Positions 1-8,323 of a stretch of 64,000 nucleotides of DNA are shown here, piece by piece. Source of the DNA: Paludibacteraceae bacterium. Its GTDB lineage: Bacteria; Bacteroidota; Bacteroidia; Bacteroidales; Paludibacteraceae. The notes below the pieces were generated by a model, which was not told where the DNA came from, did not search any database, and saw only the letters and a program-made list of their open reading frames with translations. The stretch covers positions 17,264-81,263 of the forward strand of contig JAFTHS010000014.1 of assembly GCA_017457295.1 (NCBI GenBank), read 5' to 3'. The translations under genes were made by a program, and so were the position numbers. Within the stretch, counting starts at the first letter, position 1; each line of letters opens with the position of its first letter.

Positions 1-2678
1 TCAATCTTAGGATAACCATTTTCATCAACAATAACTTGACCTGCTGCATTGCGTGCATAGTCTTTACCGGTGAGTGCGGTAGTAGAGCCTCCTAAGTAAG
101 CAGATGTGAACACATCACCATACTGAGGGCCTGTGATTTCAGCAACGGACTCTGGAAGATAAGTAACTTTACCACGGTTGAGACCAAAGTTGAGCCCCAT
201 TGTCCAATTGAAATTCTTACGCTTAATAATATCTTGATCCAAAGTAAACTCTACACCATGGTTGCGAATAGCACCCTCGTTGCGAGTTTGGAGAATATAA
301 CCAGAAGATGGAGATACACGAACAGTAACGATTTGATTGTCCACTTTGGTAGAATAATACGCAATATCTAGACGAGTCTTGTTATCAAACAATTTAAGGT
401 CCATACCAACCTCCCAAGAATAGGACATTTCAGGAGCGAGGTCCATAGAAGCAGATGACATAGTAGGATCAATACCATAACCACCATCAGGATATGTACC
501 AAATTGTTTGAATCGACGGTCATAGAGATATGCAGGAGCATCCTTACCTACTACAGCGTAGTTACCACGAAGTTTGAGATAAGAGAGCCAATTGTTCTTT
601 GTCTCGTTCATACCAGGAATCAATTCAGAAAGGATGACACCACCCGTAATAGAAGGATAGAAGAATGGGTTGTTGTTAATGGTAGAAGACCAGTCCCAAC
701 GACCTGTAACAGAGAGAGATGCTAAACCTTTGTAGTCACCACGGATTTCACCAAAGTAACCAAAACGACGACGGCCACTATGACCTAAAGTACGGTCACT
801 CAACTCCATGTAGTCGCGGTTTGTATTGGACAAACTATATGTACCAGGGATGATAAAATCTTGACCATATACCGAAGTAGAGAATCCTTCGGACATCTTC
901 AATTCACCACCGGCCATTACATCGATTGAGAAATCCTTTGGCAACTCAATTTTGTAACTGGCATTAAATCCAGCTGTAAAGAGTTGGCTACGACCTTCCG
1001 ATGCAGAAATAGCACCCAAACTGGATTTGCTCATATTCTTGATATCTTCGCTAGTAAGAACATAATTGTAAGGATATTCATTTTTCATATAATCCAAATA
1101 ATCATTATATGAAAGAGAGTCACTCCGGAAAACAGCATAATCCTTATTGTATTGGCTCAGTGCAGATTGGTAATTAGCCTCACATGTAGGACACATATGT
1201 TCACCATTGCAGTCAGGACATGCATGAACAGATGGAGCTGTTGGGAGGGTAGGCTTTGTAGGTTGAGTAACCGTAGGAAGTACATAAGAATCATCCCAAC
1301 GAGGTACCACATAACTTTCTGAAGTAGTATTCTTAATATCGTAGCTTACGCGACCTATGATTGTCAAATTTTTCACAGGCTTGAGTGTCACACTACCATT
1401 AATCACATTACGAGTCGCTTTTGCCACACCACCATCATTGTAGATACTATACAATGGACTAAAAGGAGCATTGTATTTCTCCACATCGGGCAAATAGCGA
1501 AAACGAGGATAGCCATCTTCGCGTTGATAATCAGTAATATCATCGGTAATGGGCCAACTATATGCAGAACTAACACCACTGGTAGAACGAGACTTAGTAT
1601 CGCTAATATTAATATTCATAGCAAAGGTAATCCAATCTGCTGGAGTAAATTGAGCCTTAATCAGTGCGCCAAAACGTTGTTTATAATCTTCAGGAATAAT
1701 ACCTTCAGACTTAGAATAGTTAGCAGAAGCATATGCTTGGAACTTTTCAGTACCACCATTCACGGAAAAATCATACTTGTGATAGAAACCTGTTTTGAAG
1801 AAATTACCTATGTTATCATATATTTGTTGCCCCTCATTGAGCATAGGTCCCCAACCACCAGAAGTTTTCTCTTTGTAGAATCCTTGTGAACCAGGCATAT
1901 AAGTAGATTGCAATTCGGGAAGACGAGTAGGAGTATCCCATTGCCAACTAGCATTGGCTTGTACCTTGATTTTACCAGCCTCACCTTGCTTAGTAGTAAT
2001 CATAATGACACCATTGGCAGCATCTTGACCATAAAGAGCAGCAGCAGCAGCACCTTTGAGGACAGTGATATTCTCAATATCGTTAGGGTTGATATCTGCA
2101 GCAGCAGAAGCACCACCATTCACAGGCACACCATCAAGAATAAACAATGGCTCGTTGCTTTGGCTGTTGTTCACAGATGAGATACCACGGATGATAATTT
2201 GGCTACCAGAGTTAGGCGAACCACCTGCATTCGTGACAGATACACCAGCAATCTTACCTTGAAGCGAATTAACAAAGTTGGAGTTTTGCGATTCATTAAG
2301 CGACTCACCACCAATGTTTTGCACAGCGAAGTTCAAGCGTTTTTTCTCTTGAACCACACCCATAGCCGTAACAACGACTTCCTCCATTGCGATAGCATCG
2401 CTACTAAGACGGACATCCATTTGAGGGCCAGAAACCGTCAGTTCTTGGGTAGTCATACCCACGTAACTAAACACGAGCACTGCGCCATCTTGTACCGTCA
2501 GTTCATACATACCATCAAAATCGGTAATTGTACCATTTGATGTACCTTTCTCAAGGACAGACGCACCAATAATTGGCAAACCGTCCTCTGTAGAAATCAC
2601 CACACCACTCACCGTGACACTTGCCATCATGGCAACTGACAACAGCGAGCAAGTCAGCACAAAGAATAGTTTCTTCAT
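1..2678 (-). CDS. SusC/RagA-like TonB-dependent outer-membrane receptor (C-terminus off the window)
   Basis: Outer-membrane, TonB-driven importer for oligosaccharides or peptides; the SusD partner would lie beyond the left edge. The minus frame is open from ATG at 2678 to base 1 (about 892 codons). It reads a signal peptide, a carboxypeptidase-regulatory-like domain (VSGVVISTEDGLPIIGASV), a SusC-type segment ending in EEVVVTAMG, a plug domain (LQGKIAGVSVTNAGG, IIIRGISSVN, PLFILDGVPVNG) and then beta-barrel strands. Start chosen at MKKLFFV with a normal signal peptide. It begins only 35 bp after murQ on the same strand with no terminator between, so it is probably cotranscribed with murQ and the sugar kinase. 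Odd feature: a Pro/Thr-rich stretch followed by CPDC and CPTC about 450 codons in. Family assignment is firm; the substrate (amino sugar or muropeptide) is inferred only from the neighbours. Confidence 0.93.
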   Translation of the reverse strand, partial: MKKLFFVLTCSLLSVAMMASVTVSGVVISTEDGLPIIGASVLEKGTSNGTITDFDGMYELTVQDGAVLVFSYVGMTTQELTVSGPQMDVRLSSDAIAMEEVVVTAMGVVQEKKRLNFAVQNIGGESLNESQNSNFVNSLQGKIAGVSVTNAGGSPNSGSQIIIRGISSVNNSQSNEPLFILDGVPVNGGASAAADINPNDIENITVLKGAAAAALYGQDAANGVIMITTKQGEAGKIKVQANASWQWDTPTRLPELQSTYMPGSQGFYKEKTSGGWGPMLNEGQQIYDNIGNFFKTGFYHKYDFSVNGGTEKFQAYASANYSKSEGIIPEDYKQRFGALIKAQFTPADWITFAMNINISDTKSRSTSGVSSAYSWPITDDITDYQREDGYPRFRYLPDVEKYNAPFSPLYSIYNDGGVAKATRNVINGSVTLKPVKNLTIIGRVSYDIKNTTSESYVVPRWDDSYVLPTVTQPTKPTLPTAPSVHACPDCNGEHMCPTCEANYQSALSQYNKDYAVFRSDSLSYNDYLDYMKNEYPYNYVLTSEDIKNMSKSSLGAISASEGRSQLFTAGFNASYKIELPKDFSIDVMAGGELKMSEGFSTSVYGQDFIIPGTYSLSNTNRDYMELSDRTLGHSGRRRFGYFGEIRGDYKGLASLSVTGRWDWSSTINNNPFFYPSITGGVILSELIPGMNETKNNWLSYLKLRGNYAVVGKDAPAYLYDRRFKQFGTYPDGGYGIDPTMSSASMDLAPEMSYSWEVGMDLKLFDNKTRLDIAYYSTKVDNQIVTVRVSPSSGYILQTRNEGAIRNHGVEFTLDQDIIKRKNFNWTMGLNFGLNRGKVTYLPESVAEITGPQYGDVFTSAYLGGSTTALTGKDYARNAAGQVIVDENGYPKI

Positions 2679-2713
2679 ATAAACTAAGATTATTAATTAT
2701 TGTTTTTATCGTT

Positions 2714-3535
2714 TTATTCCTGATTTGCACGATATGCATCCATTGCCTTCTTCACACTTCCGTGTAGGAGAAGCAAATCTTTAGCCTTATCGTATTCGAG
2801 CCCCAGTTCATCCACGAGCATGCGTGTACCACGGTCCACAAGTTTCTTGTTGCTGAGTTGCATATTTACCATCTTGTTGCCCTTTACGCGCCCCATCTTG
2901 ATCATAGTAATAGTGGTAATCATGTTGCAAACGAGTTTTTGCGCTGTGCCTGATTTTAAGCGAGTAGAACCCGTTACAAACTCAGGCCCCACCAATGGTT
3001 CAATAGCAATCTCTGCCACTTGACCAACAGGCGAGCCAGGGTTGCAAGAAACAGAAGCTGTCAAGCAACCAAACTCGCGCGCACGCTCGAGCGCGCCTAT
3101 TACATAAGGTGTAGTACCCGAAGCTGCAATACCTACTACCGTATCAAGTGGAGTTATATCATGCTCAAGGAGTTCTTTCCAAGATTTCTCTGGATCATCT
3201 TCCGCATTCTCCACAGGATTACGCAATGCATGATCACCACCCGCAATCAACCCAATCACAAATGATGGTGGCATACCAAATGTAGGAGGAATCTCGCTGG
3301 CATCCAATACACCAAGACGGCCACTGGTGCCCGCGCCCATATAGAAGATACGACCGCCCTTTTGCATGCGTTCAACAATACCTTCTACCAACTTCTCTAT
3401 TTGAGGAATACAATCACGGACAGCCAACGCTACCTTTTGATCTTCCTCGTTCATCTCACGCAGCAACTCACCCACTGACTTTTGGTCAAGATTATCATGA
3501 AGCGAACTCTGCTCTGTTATTTTTACAAAATCCAT
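2714..3535 (-). CDS. murQ: N-acetylmuramic acid 6-phosphate etherase
   Basis: Cleaves the D-lactyl ether of MurNAc-6-phosphate to give GlcNAc-6-phosphate and D-lactate, in cytoplasmic recycling of cell-wall sugars. The 273-residue protein has the SIS-fold glycine-rich GAGTSGRLGVLDASE at 67-81, where E81 corresponds to the catalytic Glu of E. coli MurQ, plus NAEDDPE near 110-116 for the second acidic residue. The C-terminal helices (RGTRMLVDELGL) are typical. Length is close to the usual 300. It lies about 115 bp after the sugar kinase gene and 35 bp before the SusC-like gene, all on the minus strand. No kinase/PTS for MurNAc is visible, so the source of MurNAc-6-P here is presumably the neighbouring kinase or a distant gene. 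Confidence 0.95.
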   Translation of the reverse strand: MDFVKITEQSSLHDNLDQKSVGELLREMNEEDQKVALAVRDCIPQIEKLVEGIVERMQKGGRIFYMGAGTSGRLGVLDASEIPPTFGMPPSFVIGLIAGGDHALRNPVENAEDDPEKSWKELLEHDITPLDTVVGIAASGTTPYVIGALERAREFGCLTASVSCNPGSPVGQVAEIAIEPLVGPEFVTGSTRLKSGTAQKLVCNMITTITMIKMGRVKGNKMVNMQLSNKKLVDRGTRMLVDELGLEYDKAKDLLLLHGSVKKAMDAYRANQE

Positions 3536-3650
3536 AATTTGTTGTATTTTTTGGTATCACATTTCTTTGTCTTTTCTCGGTGATCCTACAACGCGCCCTC
3601 GTTATGAACCCGCCAAAGCCCCGTGAAAGACAACAAATAGGTGGTTAATT

Positions 3651-4508
3651 TTACATAGTAGGAACTACGTCTTTCTTGTGGTACTCCTTCAAGCCCTCCA
3701 TAGGACCTTGAAGAATCTTACCCACTTGGAAGCCATTATCAGCCAGCACCTTCTTCAATACATCTTGGTAGTAATAAGCGATAGAACCAATAAAGCCAAC
3801 AGGAAGTGCTGGATATTGTGGCAAAATACGCTTAGCGAAGTAGTCGAAGTGATCGTAAACAAGTTGTGCAATCAATGGGTTTTCAAGGTTCTCAGCGCAG
3901 AAACGACTGAGAGAGGCTAAGTAACGATTTGGGAAAGGTTTACGATATACATTGTCAATCACATCCGCAGCCGTGATGCCATATTGATTTTGGAATTTCT
4001 CTTTGAGTTCCTCACTCAGTTGATTCTTGAAGAGGTCAGCCACAAGGCGTTTGCCAAGCACAGCACCACTACCCTCATCACCAAGGATAAAGCCAAGAGC
4101 AGGCACATTCTTCTCAATCTCCTTGCCATTCCAAAGGCAAGAGTTACCACCTGTACCCAAGATACACGCTACACCTCTTTCTTCGCCTAATACACCACAA
4201 GCAGCACCTACCATATCAGAGTACACCTCAATCTTTGCCGATTTGAAAATTGCTTCTAATGCATATTCAACTACTGGAATTTTCTCAGGAGTGCAACCTG
4301 CACCATAGAAGAAAATGCGACTAATGCTTCCCGCCCACAACAAGTGTGAGATTTGTGGTAGAAGCTGATTGTTGACGCTATTTTTAATTGCGTCAGAAGT
4401 TTGTTGAAATGGGTTGATACCATCCGTAAAGAACTCCTCTGAATGACCATTAGCTGCCATTAAGCACCAATGGGTTTTGGTTGAACCAGAATCTGCTATT
4501 AAAATCAT
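3651..4508 (-). CDS. BadF/BadG-type sugar kinase, probably N-acetylglucosamine (or MurNAc) kinase
   Basis: ATP-dependent kinase of the BadF/BadG/BcrA/BcrD fold, the family containing mammalian GlcNAc kinase and the MurK-type GlcNAc/MurNAc kinases. The 285-residue product starts with the phosphate-1 motif ILIADSGSTKTHW, has CILGTGGNS near 127-135 and LGDEGSGAVLGKR near 157-169. The frame opens further upstream (to 4586), but the ATG at 4508 places the phosphate-1 motif at the N-terminus as in homologues. It heads the minus-strand unit kinase-murQ-SusC; a TTTG/TACCTTTG promoter lies at 4612-4642, divergent from the NagB-like gene. Substrate choice between GlcNAc and MurNAc cannot be made from sequence; the adjacent murQ favours a MurNAc role. 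Confidence 0.85.
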   Translation of the reverse strand: MILIADSGSTKTHWCLMAANGHSEEFFTDGINPFQQTSDAIKNSVNNQLLPQISHLLWAGSISRIFFYGAGCTPEKIPVVEYALEAIFKSAKIEVYSDMVGAACGVLGEERGVACILGTGGNSCLWNGKEIEKNVPALGFILGDEGSGAVLGKRLVADLFKNQLSEELKEKFQNQYGITAADVIDNVYRKPFPNRYLASLSRFCAENLENPLIAQLVYDHFDYFAKRILPQYPALPVGFIGSIAYYYQDVLKKVLADNGFQVGKILQGPMEGLKEYHKKDVVPTM

Positions 4509-4611
4509 ATCATTAAAATTTATGTTGTTATCTACTTGTTTGTCCGTTGTTACTCTGTAAAGAGTAGTTAAAAATGGCATCCACAAGGCACTCTATACCA
4601 AAAATAACTCG

Positions 4612-4642
4612 CAAAGGTACGTATTTTTTTTCACACGTGCAA
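4612..4642 (-). promoter_or_regulatory. Bacteroidetes-type promoter for kinase-murQ-SusC unit
   Basis: Minus strand carries TACCTTTG (complement of 4612-4619) with TTG 20 nt upstream (4640-4642), the TTTG-n20-TAnnTTTG arrangement of the Bacteroidetes primary sigma factor. About 105 bp before the kinase ATG. Confidence 0.7.
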
Positions 4643-4710
4643 GCGCAGTTGCCCAATTTATGTTGTATAACATATAAAATCTATTTTTTCAACATAATTC
4701 TCCGCAACCG

Positions 4711-4742
4711 TTTGCATGAATCGGAATTTTTCCGTACCTTTG
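4711..4742 (+). promoter_or_regulatory. Promoter for the NagB-like/PIG-L gene
   Basis: TTTG at 4711-4714, a 20-nt spacer and TACCTTTG at 4735-4742, 38 bp before the ATG at 4780. It is back to back with the promoter of the kinase/murQ unit, so one regulator site between them could control both directions. Confidence 0.75.
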
Positions 4743-4779
4743 CAGCACGATATATTGTACAAAAACAAAATTTTATGAT

Positions 4780-6771
4780 ATGAGAAATAATCTTAGCCAA
4801 TTGATTTCTCTGAGCAAAGTCGAAGAGAAATTGTATCGTCCTGCGGATGCATTTGAGCAATCTCGCGTCACCCGCATGGAACATGTAAAAACCACCATCT
4901 ACGAAACCCCTCAAGAGGGTATTTCGGGCGTAGCCAATCACATTGCTAACGTTATTCGCCAACATGATGCTAATGGTAGGAATACCGTTTTATCGTTGGC
5001 CTCTGGTCGCTCGATGCGCGATCTATTCGCAGAACTCGTTCGTCTACACAAAGAGGAGGGATTGAGTTTTAAGAACGTGATTGTATTTGGTTCGTATGAG
5101 TTTTACCCTCTGAGCGATGCCTCATTGGGCAGTATGGCACAAATACAAAGCCAACTGCTTGACCATGTTGATATTAAAGCCGAAAACGTTTACACTTTCC
5201 CACTCGATTTGCCAAGAGAGACCGTATTCTCATTCTGCGAGGAGTATGAGAAAACTATTGCACAAGTGGGCGGTATTGATATTCAAGTTTTGGGTATTGG
5301 TCAATGCGGAAACATTGCAATGAATGAGCCAGGCACACAATCCAATTCATATACTCGCTTGGTGATTATGGACAACAACTCGCGCATGGATGTGAAGTCG
5401 CTCTTTGGTAATGCAGAGCAAGTGCCTAACTGCGCTATCACATTGGGTATCAACACCATTCTCCAGGCAAAAGAGGTTATCCTCATGGCATTTGGCCAAC
5501 ACAAAGCGAGCATTGTAAAACAAGCTATTGAGGAAGTAGTTTCTGCAACCTGTCCTGCTTCGTATTTGCAACTCCACAAAAAAGCATCGTTCGTTCTTGA
5601 CTTGGATGCAGCTAACAAACTGACCCGTATTAATCATCCTTGGAAAGTGACTAACTGCGAGTGGACAGACCAACTAGTACGTCGTGCTGTAGTATGGCTC
5701 TGTGAACAAACACAAAAGCCAATCCTTAAACTCACCAACAAGGATTATAATGATTTCGGATTGAGCGAACTCATTACCAAATTTGAATCCGCATACAACT
5801 GCAACATCAAGGTATTCAATGACCTGCAACATACTATTACTGGTTGGCCAGGTGGCAAGCCAAATGCAGATGACTCCAATCGTCCAGAACGTGCTAATCC
5901 ATACCCAAAAGACGTAGTAATCTTCTCTCCTCACCCTGATGATGATGTAATTTCTATGGGTGGTACATTCCAACGCCTTATCAAACAAGGTCATAACGTA
6001 CACGTAGCATACGAAACCAGCGGTTGTATAGCAGTTTGCGATGAAGAAGTTGTACGTTTCATGGACTTTATGAAGGGCTATAAGCAAATGCTTATTCCTG
6101 AAGATCAAGTGATTGAGAAGAAATATGACGAGTACATGAACTTCTTTAAGAACGAGAAGGTTGGCGATAATGACACTCGCGAGATTCTTAACCTTAAGGC
6201 ACTTATTCGCCGTGGTGAGGCAACCGCAGCATGCCGCTACATGGGCTTGCCAACCGACCATATCCACTTCCTCAACTTGCCATTCTATGAGACTGGCACT
6301 ATCAAGAAAGGTCCTCTCTCACAAGCAGACGTGGATATCGTGAAAGCATTGCTTGAAGAGGTGAAACCACAACAAATCTTCGCTGCTGGCGACTTGGCAG
6401 ACCCTCACGGCACACACCGTGTCTGCTTGGACGCCGTATTGGCAGCTTTGGATGAATTGAAGCATACTGCAGCATGGGATGAGTGGTTGAAAGACTGCCG
6501 CATCTGGATGTACCGCGGTGCATGGATGGAATGGGAGATGGATCTCGTTGAGATGGCTGTGCCAATGTCTCCAGAGGAGCTCCGTTCGAAACGAAACGCT
6601 ATCCTTCGCCACGCTAGCCAAATGGAATCTGCTCCATTCCTTGGAGACGATGAGCGCCTCTTCTGGCAACGTGCAGAAGATCGTAACCATGATACAGCTA
6701 AAGTGTATGCTGACCTTGGATTGGCTGAATATGAGGCTATCGAGGCATTTGTACAATACCATATTCTATAA
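4780..6771 (+). CDS. NagB-like domain fused to PIG-L/LmbE-type N-deacetylase
   Basis: 663-residue two-domain protein. Residues ~35-285 have the fold signature of glucosamine-6-phosphate deaminase (VLSLASGRSM, HKEEGLSFKNVIVF, DHVDIKAENVY, NEPG). Residues ~375-600 are a PIG-L domain with the metal motif SPHPDDDVISMGGT (HPDDD at 385-389). PIG-L enzymes remove acetyl groups from GlcNAc-type substrates using Zn2+. The same fusion is common in Bacteroides, annotated as NagB (recalled, not searched). In the NagB half the catalytic residues of E. coli NagB are replaced: Asp72 by Tyr107, Asp141 by Cys176, His143 by Asn178; only the Glu148 equivalent (E183) remains. It is therefore likely a sugar-phosphate-binding or altered enzyme rather than a deaminase. 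The nagB symbol is withheld for this reason. Confidence 0.9.
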   Translation: MRNNLSQLISLSKVEEKLYRPADAFEQSRVTRMEHVKTTIYETPQEGISGVANHIANVIRQHDANGRNTVLSLASGRSMRDLFAELVRLHKEEGLSFKNVIVFGSYEFYPLSDASLGSMAQIQSQLLDHVDIKAENVYTFPLDLPRETVFSFCEEYEKTIAQVGGIDIQVLGIGQCGNIAMNEPGTQSNSYTRLVIMDNNSRMDVKSLFGNAEQVPNCAITLGINTILQAKEVILMAFGQHKASIVKQAIEEVVSATCPASYLQLHKKASFVLDLDAANKLTRINHPWKVTNCEWTDQLVRRAVVWLCEQTQKPILKLTNKDYNDFGLSELITKFESAYNCNIKVFNDLQHTITGWPGGKPNADDSNRPERANPYPKDVVIFSPHPDDDVISMGGTFQRLIKQGHNVHVAYETSGCIAVCDEEVVRFMDFMKGYKQMLIPEDQVIEKKYDEYMNFFKNEKVGDNDTREILNLKALIRRGEATAACRYMGLPTDHIHFLNLPFYETGTIKKGPLSQADVDIVKALLEEVKPQQIFAAGDLADPHGTHRVCLDAVLAALDELKHTAAWDEWLKDCRIWMYRGAWMEWEMDLVEMAVPMSPEELRSKRNAILRHASQMESAPFLGDDERLFWQRAEDRNHDTAKVYADLGLAEYEAIEAFVQYHIL

Positions 6772-6789
6772 CGCATGTTCGTAGAACAC

Positions 6790-6855
6790 TTTCTCTGATA
6801 ATCTGCGCTGCATCAGCAGAGATTATGCTGATGTTGCGCTGATATTAGAGAGAAA
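6790..6855. repeat. 66-bp imperfect inverted repeat between NagB/PIG-L and GT2 genes
   Basis: The left arm begins TTTCTCTGATAATCTGCGCT and pairs with a right arm ending ATATTAGAGAGAAA; the arms share CATCAGCA/TGCTGATG next to a loop GAGATTA. It forms a long hairpin in either strand. There is no U-tract, so it is less likely a simple terminator than an attenuator or mRNA-processing/stabilising structure between two cotranscribed genes. Confidence 0.6.
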
Positions 6856-6897
6856 ACACAACAAAGAAACAACCAATTTTTATTTATCCATACTAAT

Positions 6898-8322
6898 ATG
6901 AAAAATATCACATGTTTTATTCCTTTCCAAAGTGAGGAACAAGTACAAGCTACTGTGGCTAACTTGAAAGCTCAAGAACTGGTAGCTGACATTCATTTCT
7001 TGCACGGTGATATCCGCTCTACAGCTAATGTACGCGAGATTGCAGCTAAAGCTAACACCGAGTACACTTTGATCTACACCAAGTACACCACCCTCTCATT
7101 CGTTCTCTTCGCACTTGAGCGTATGGAGGCTCTTATCGAGGACACACAAGCTGCTATGGTTTACGCGGACCACTTCAACCAAGTAGGTGAGGTTCGTACC
7201 AACGCTCCTGTGATTGACTATCAACTCGGTTCTGTTCGAGATGACTTTGAGTTCGGTTCTGTTCTCTTCTATCGCACCAGCGCTCTCAAGGAGGCTGTTG
7301 CTCGTATGGATGTAGATTATCAATACGCTGGTCTGTATGACCTCCGCCTCAAAGTGAGCCAAAAGGGTGCTTTGGAGCATATCAACGAGTACCTCTATTA
7401 TGATGTAGAGCTCGACAACCGTACCACTGGCGAGAAGAACTTCGACTATGTAGATCCTAAGAACCGTGGCGTACAAATCGAGATGGAGAAGGCTGTTACC
7501 CAACACCTCAAAGACATCAACGGTTACCTCGCTCCTGGTTTCAAGGATGTAGATTTGCTCGGTGGTGGCTTCGAGTATGAGGCATCTGTGATTATCCCTT
7601 GCAAAAACCGCGTTCGTACCATCGGTACCGCTATCAAGAGCGCGCTCAGCCAAGTGGTGAAAGCTCCTTATAAATACAACGTTATCGTTGTAGATGACAA
7701 CTCTGAGGACGGTTCTGTAGATGTAATCAAGAGCATTGTGGCTGAGGGTCACGACAACCTCGTTTATATCGCTCAAGACAAGACTTGGCACGCTATCGGT
7801 GGCAACTGGAACGTAGCTCTCCACCACGAGAAATGCGGTCGCTTCGCTATCCAACTTGACTCTGACGACACTTACTTCGATGAGAACACCGTTCAAAAGT
7901 TCATTGATGCTTTCCACGAGCAAAACTGCGCTATGGTAGTAGGTACATACCAACTCACCGACTTTGATGGTAATATGATTCCTCCTGGAGTAATCGATCA
8001 CAAAGAGTGGACACCAGACAACGGTCGCAACAACGCTCTCCGCATCCACGGTCTTGGCGCACCACGTGGTTTCTATACTCCAATGCTCCGCACTATCAAC
8101 TTCCCAACCACCAAGTATGGTGAGGATTATGCAGTTGGTTTGCGTGTAAGCCGCGAGTATCAAATCGGTCGTATCTATGACGTAGTGTATAACTGCCGTC
8201 GTTGGGATGACAACTCTGATGCTAACTGCGATATCGTGACCATGAACAACAACCACTTGTACAAAGATCGTATCCGTACATGGGAGTTGAAGGCACGTAT
8301 CCAAATGAACGAGGGTAAGTAA
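6898..8322 (+). CDS. Family 2 glycosyltransferase with a degenerate N-terminal GT-like half
   Basis: 474 residues, no signal peptide, so cytoplasmic. Residues ~226-330 are a clear GT2 (GT-A) domain: YEASVIIPCKNRVRTIGTAI, VVDDNSEDGS and a D-x-D-like IQLDSDDTYF at about residue 322. The first ~220 residues resemble a second GT-A domain (TEYTLIYTKYTTLSF, AAMVYADHFN, FEFGSVLFYRTSAL) without a clean catalytic motif. It is followed after 1 nt by the DUF4922 gene and then a SpoIID gene. In Bacteroidetes this trio tends to cluster (recalled). Acceptor and donor are unknown; the context suggests a nucleotide sugar linked to cell-wall recycling. Confidence 0.8.
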   Translation: MKNITCFIPFQSEEQVQATVANLKAQELVADIHFLHGDIRSTANVREIAAKANTEYTLIYTKYTTLSFVLFALERMEALIEDTQAAMVYADHFNQVGEVRTNAPVIDYQLGSVRDDFEFGSVLFYRTSALKEAVARMDVDYQYAGLYDLRLKVSQKGALEHINEYLYYDVELDNRTTGEKNFDYVDPKNRGVQIEMEKAVTQHLKDINGYLAPGFKDVDLLGGGFEYEASVIIPCKNRVRTIGTAIKSALSQVVKAPYKYNVIVVDDNSEDGSVDVIKSIVAEGHDNLVYIAQDKTWHAIGGNWNVALHHEKCGRFAIQLDSDDTYFDENTVQKFIDAFHEQNCAMVVGTYQLTDFDGNMIPPGVIDHKEWTPDNGRNNALRIHGLGAPRGFYTPMLRTINFPTTKYGEDYAVGLRVSREYQIGRIYDVVYNCRRWDDNSDANCDIVTMNNNHLYKDRIRTWELKARIQMNEGK

Positions 8323-8323
8323 T

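Noticed and set aside
2551-2739. 62-residue minus-strand frame at the start of the SusC gene
   Set aside because: Overlaps the SusC signal peptide and murQ end in another frame and has no conserved features; a shadow.
7096-8304. 402-codon minus-strand open frame opposite the GT2 gene
   Set aside because: Long only because of the codon use of the GT2 gene on the other strand; sequence is low-complexity Val/Ile with no domain, while the plus strand has a clear GT2 domain.
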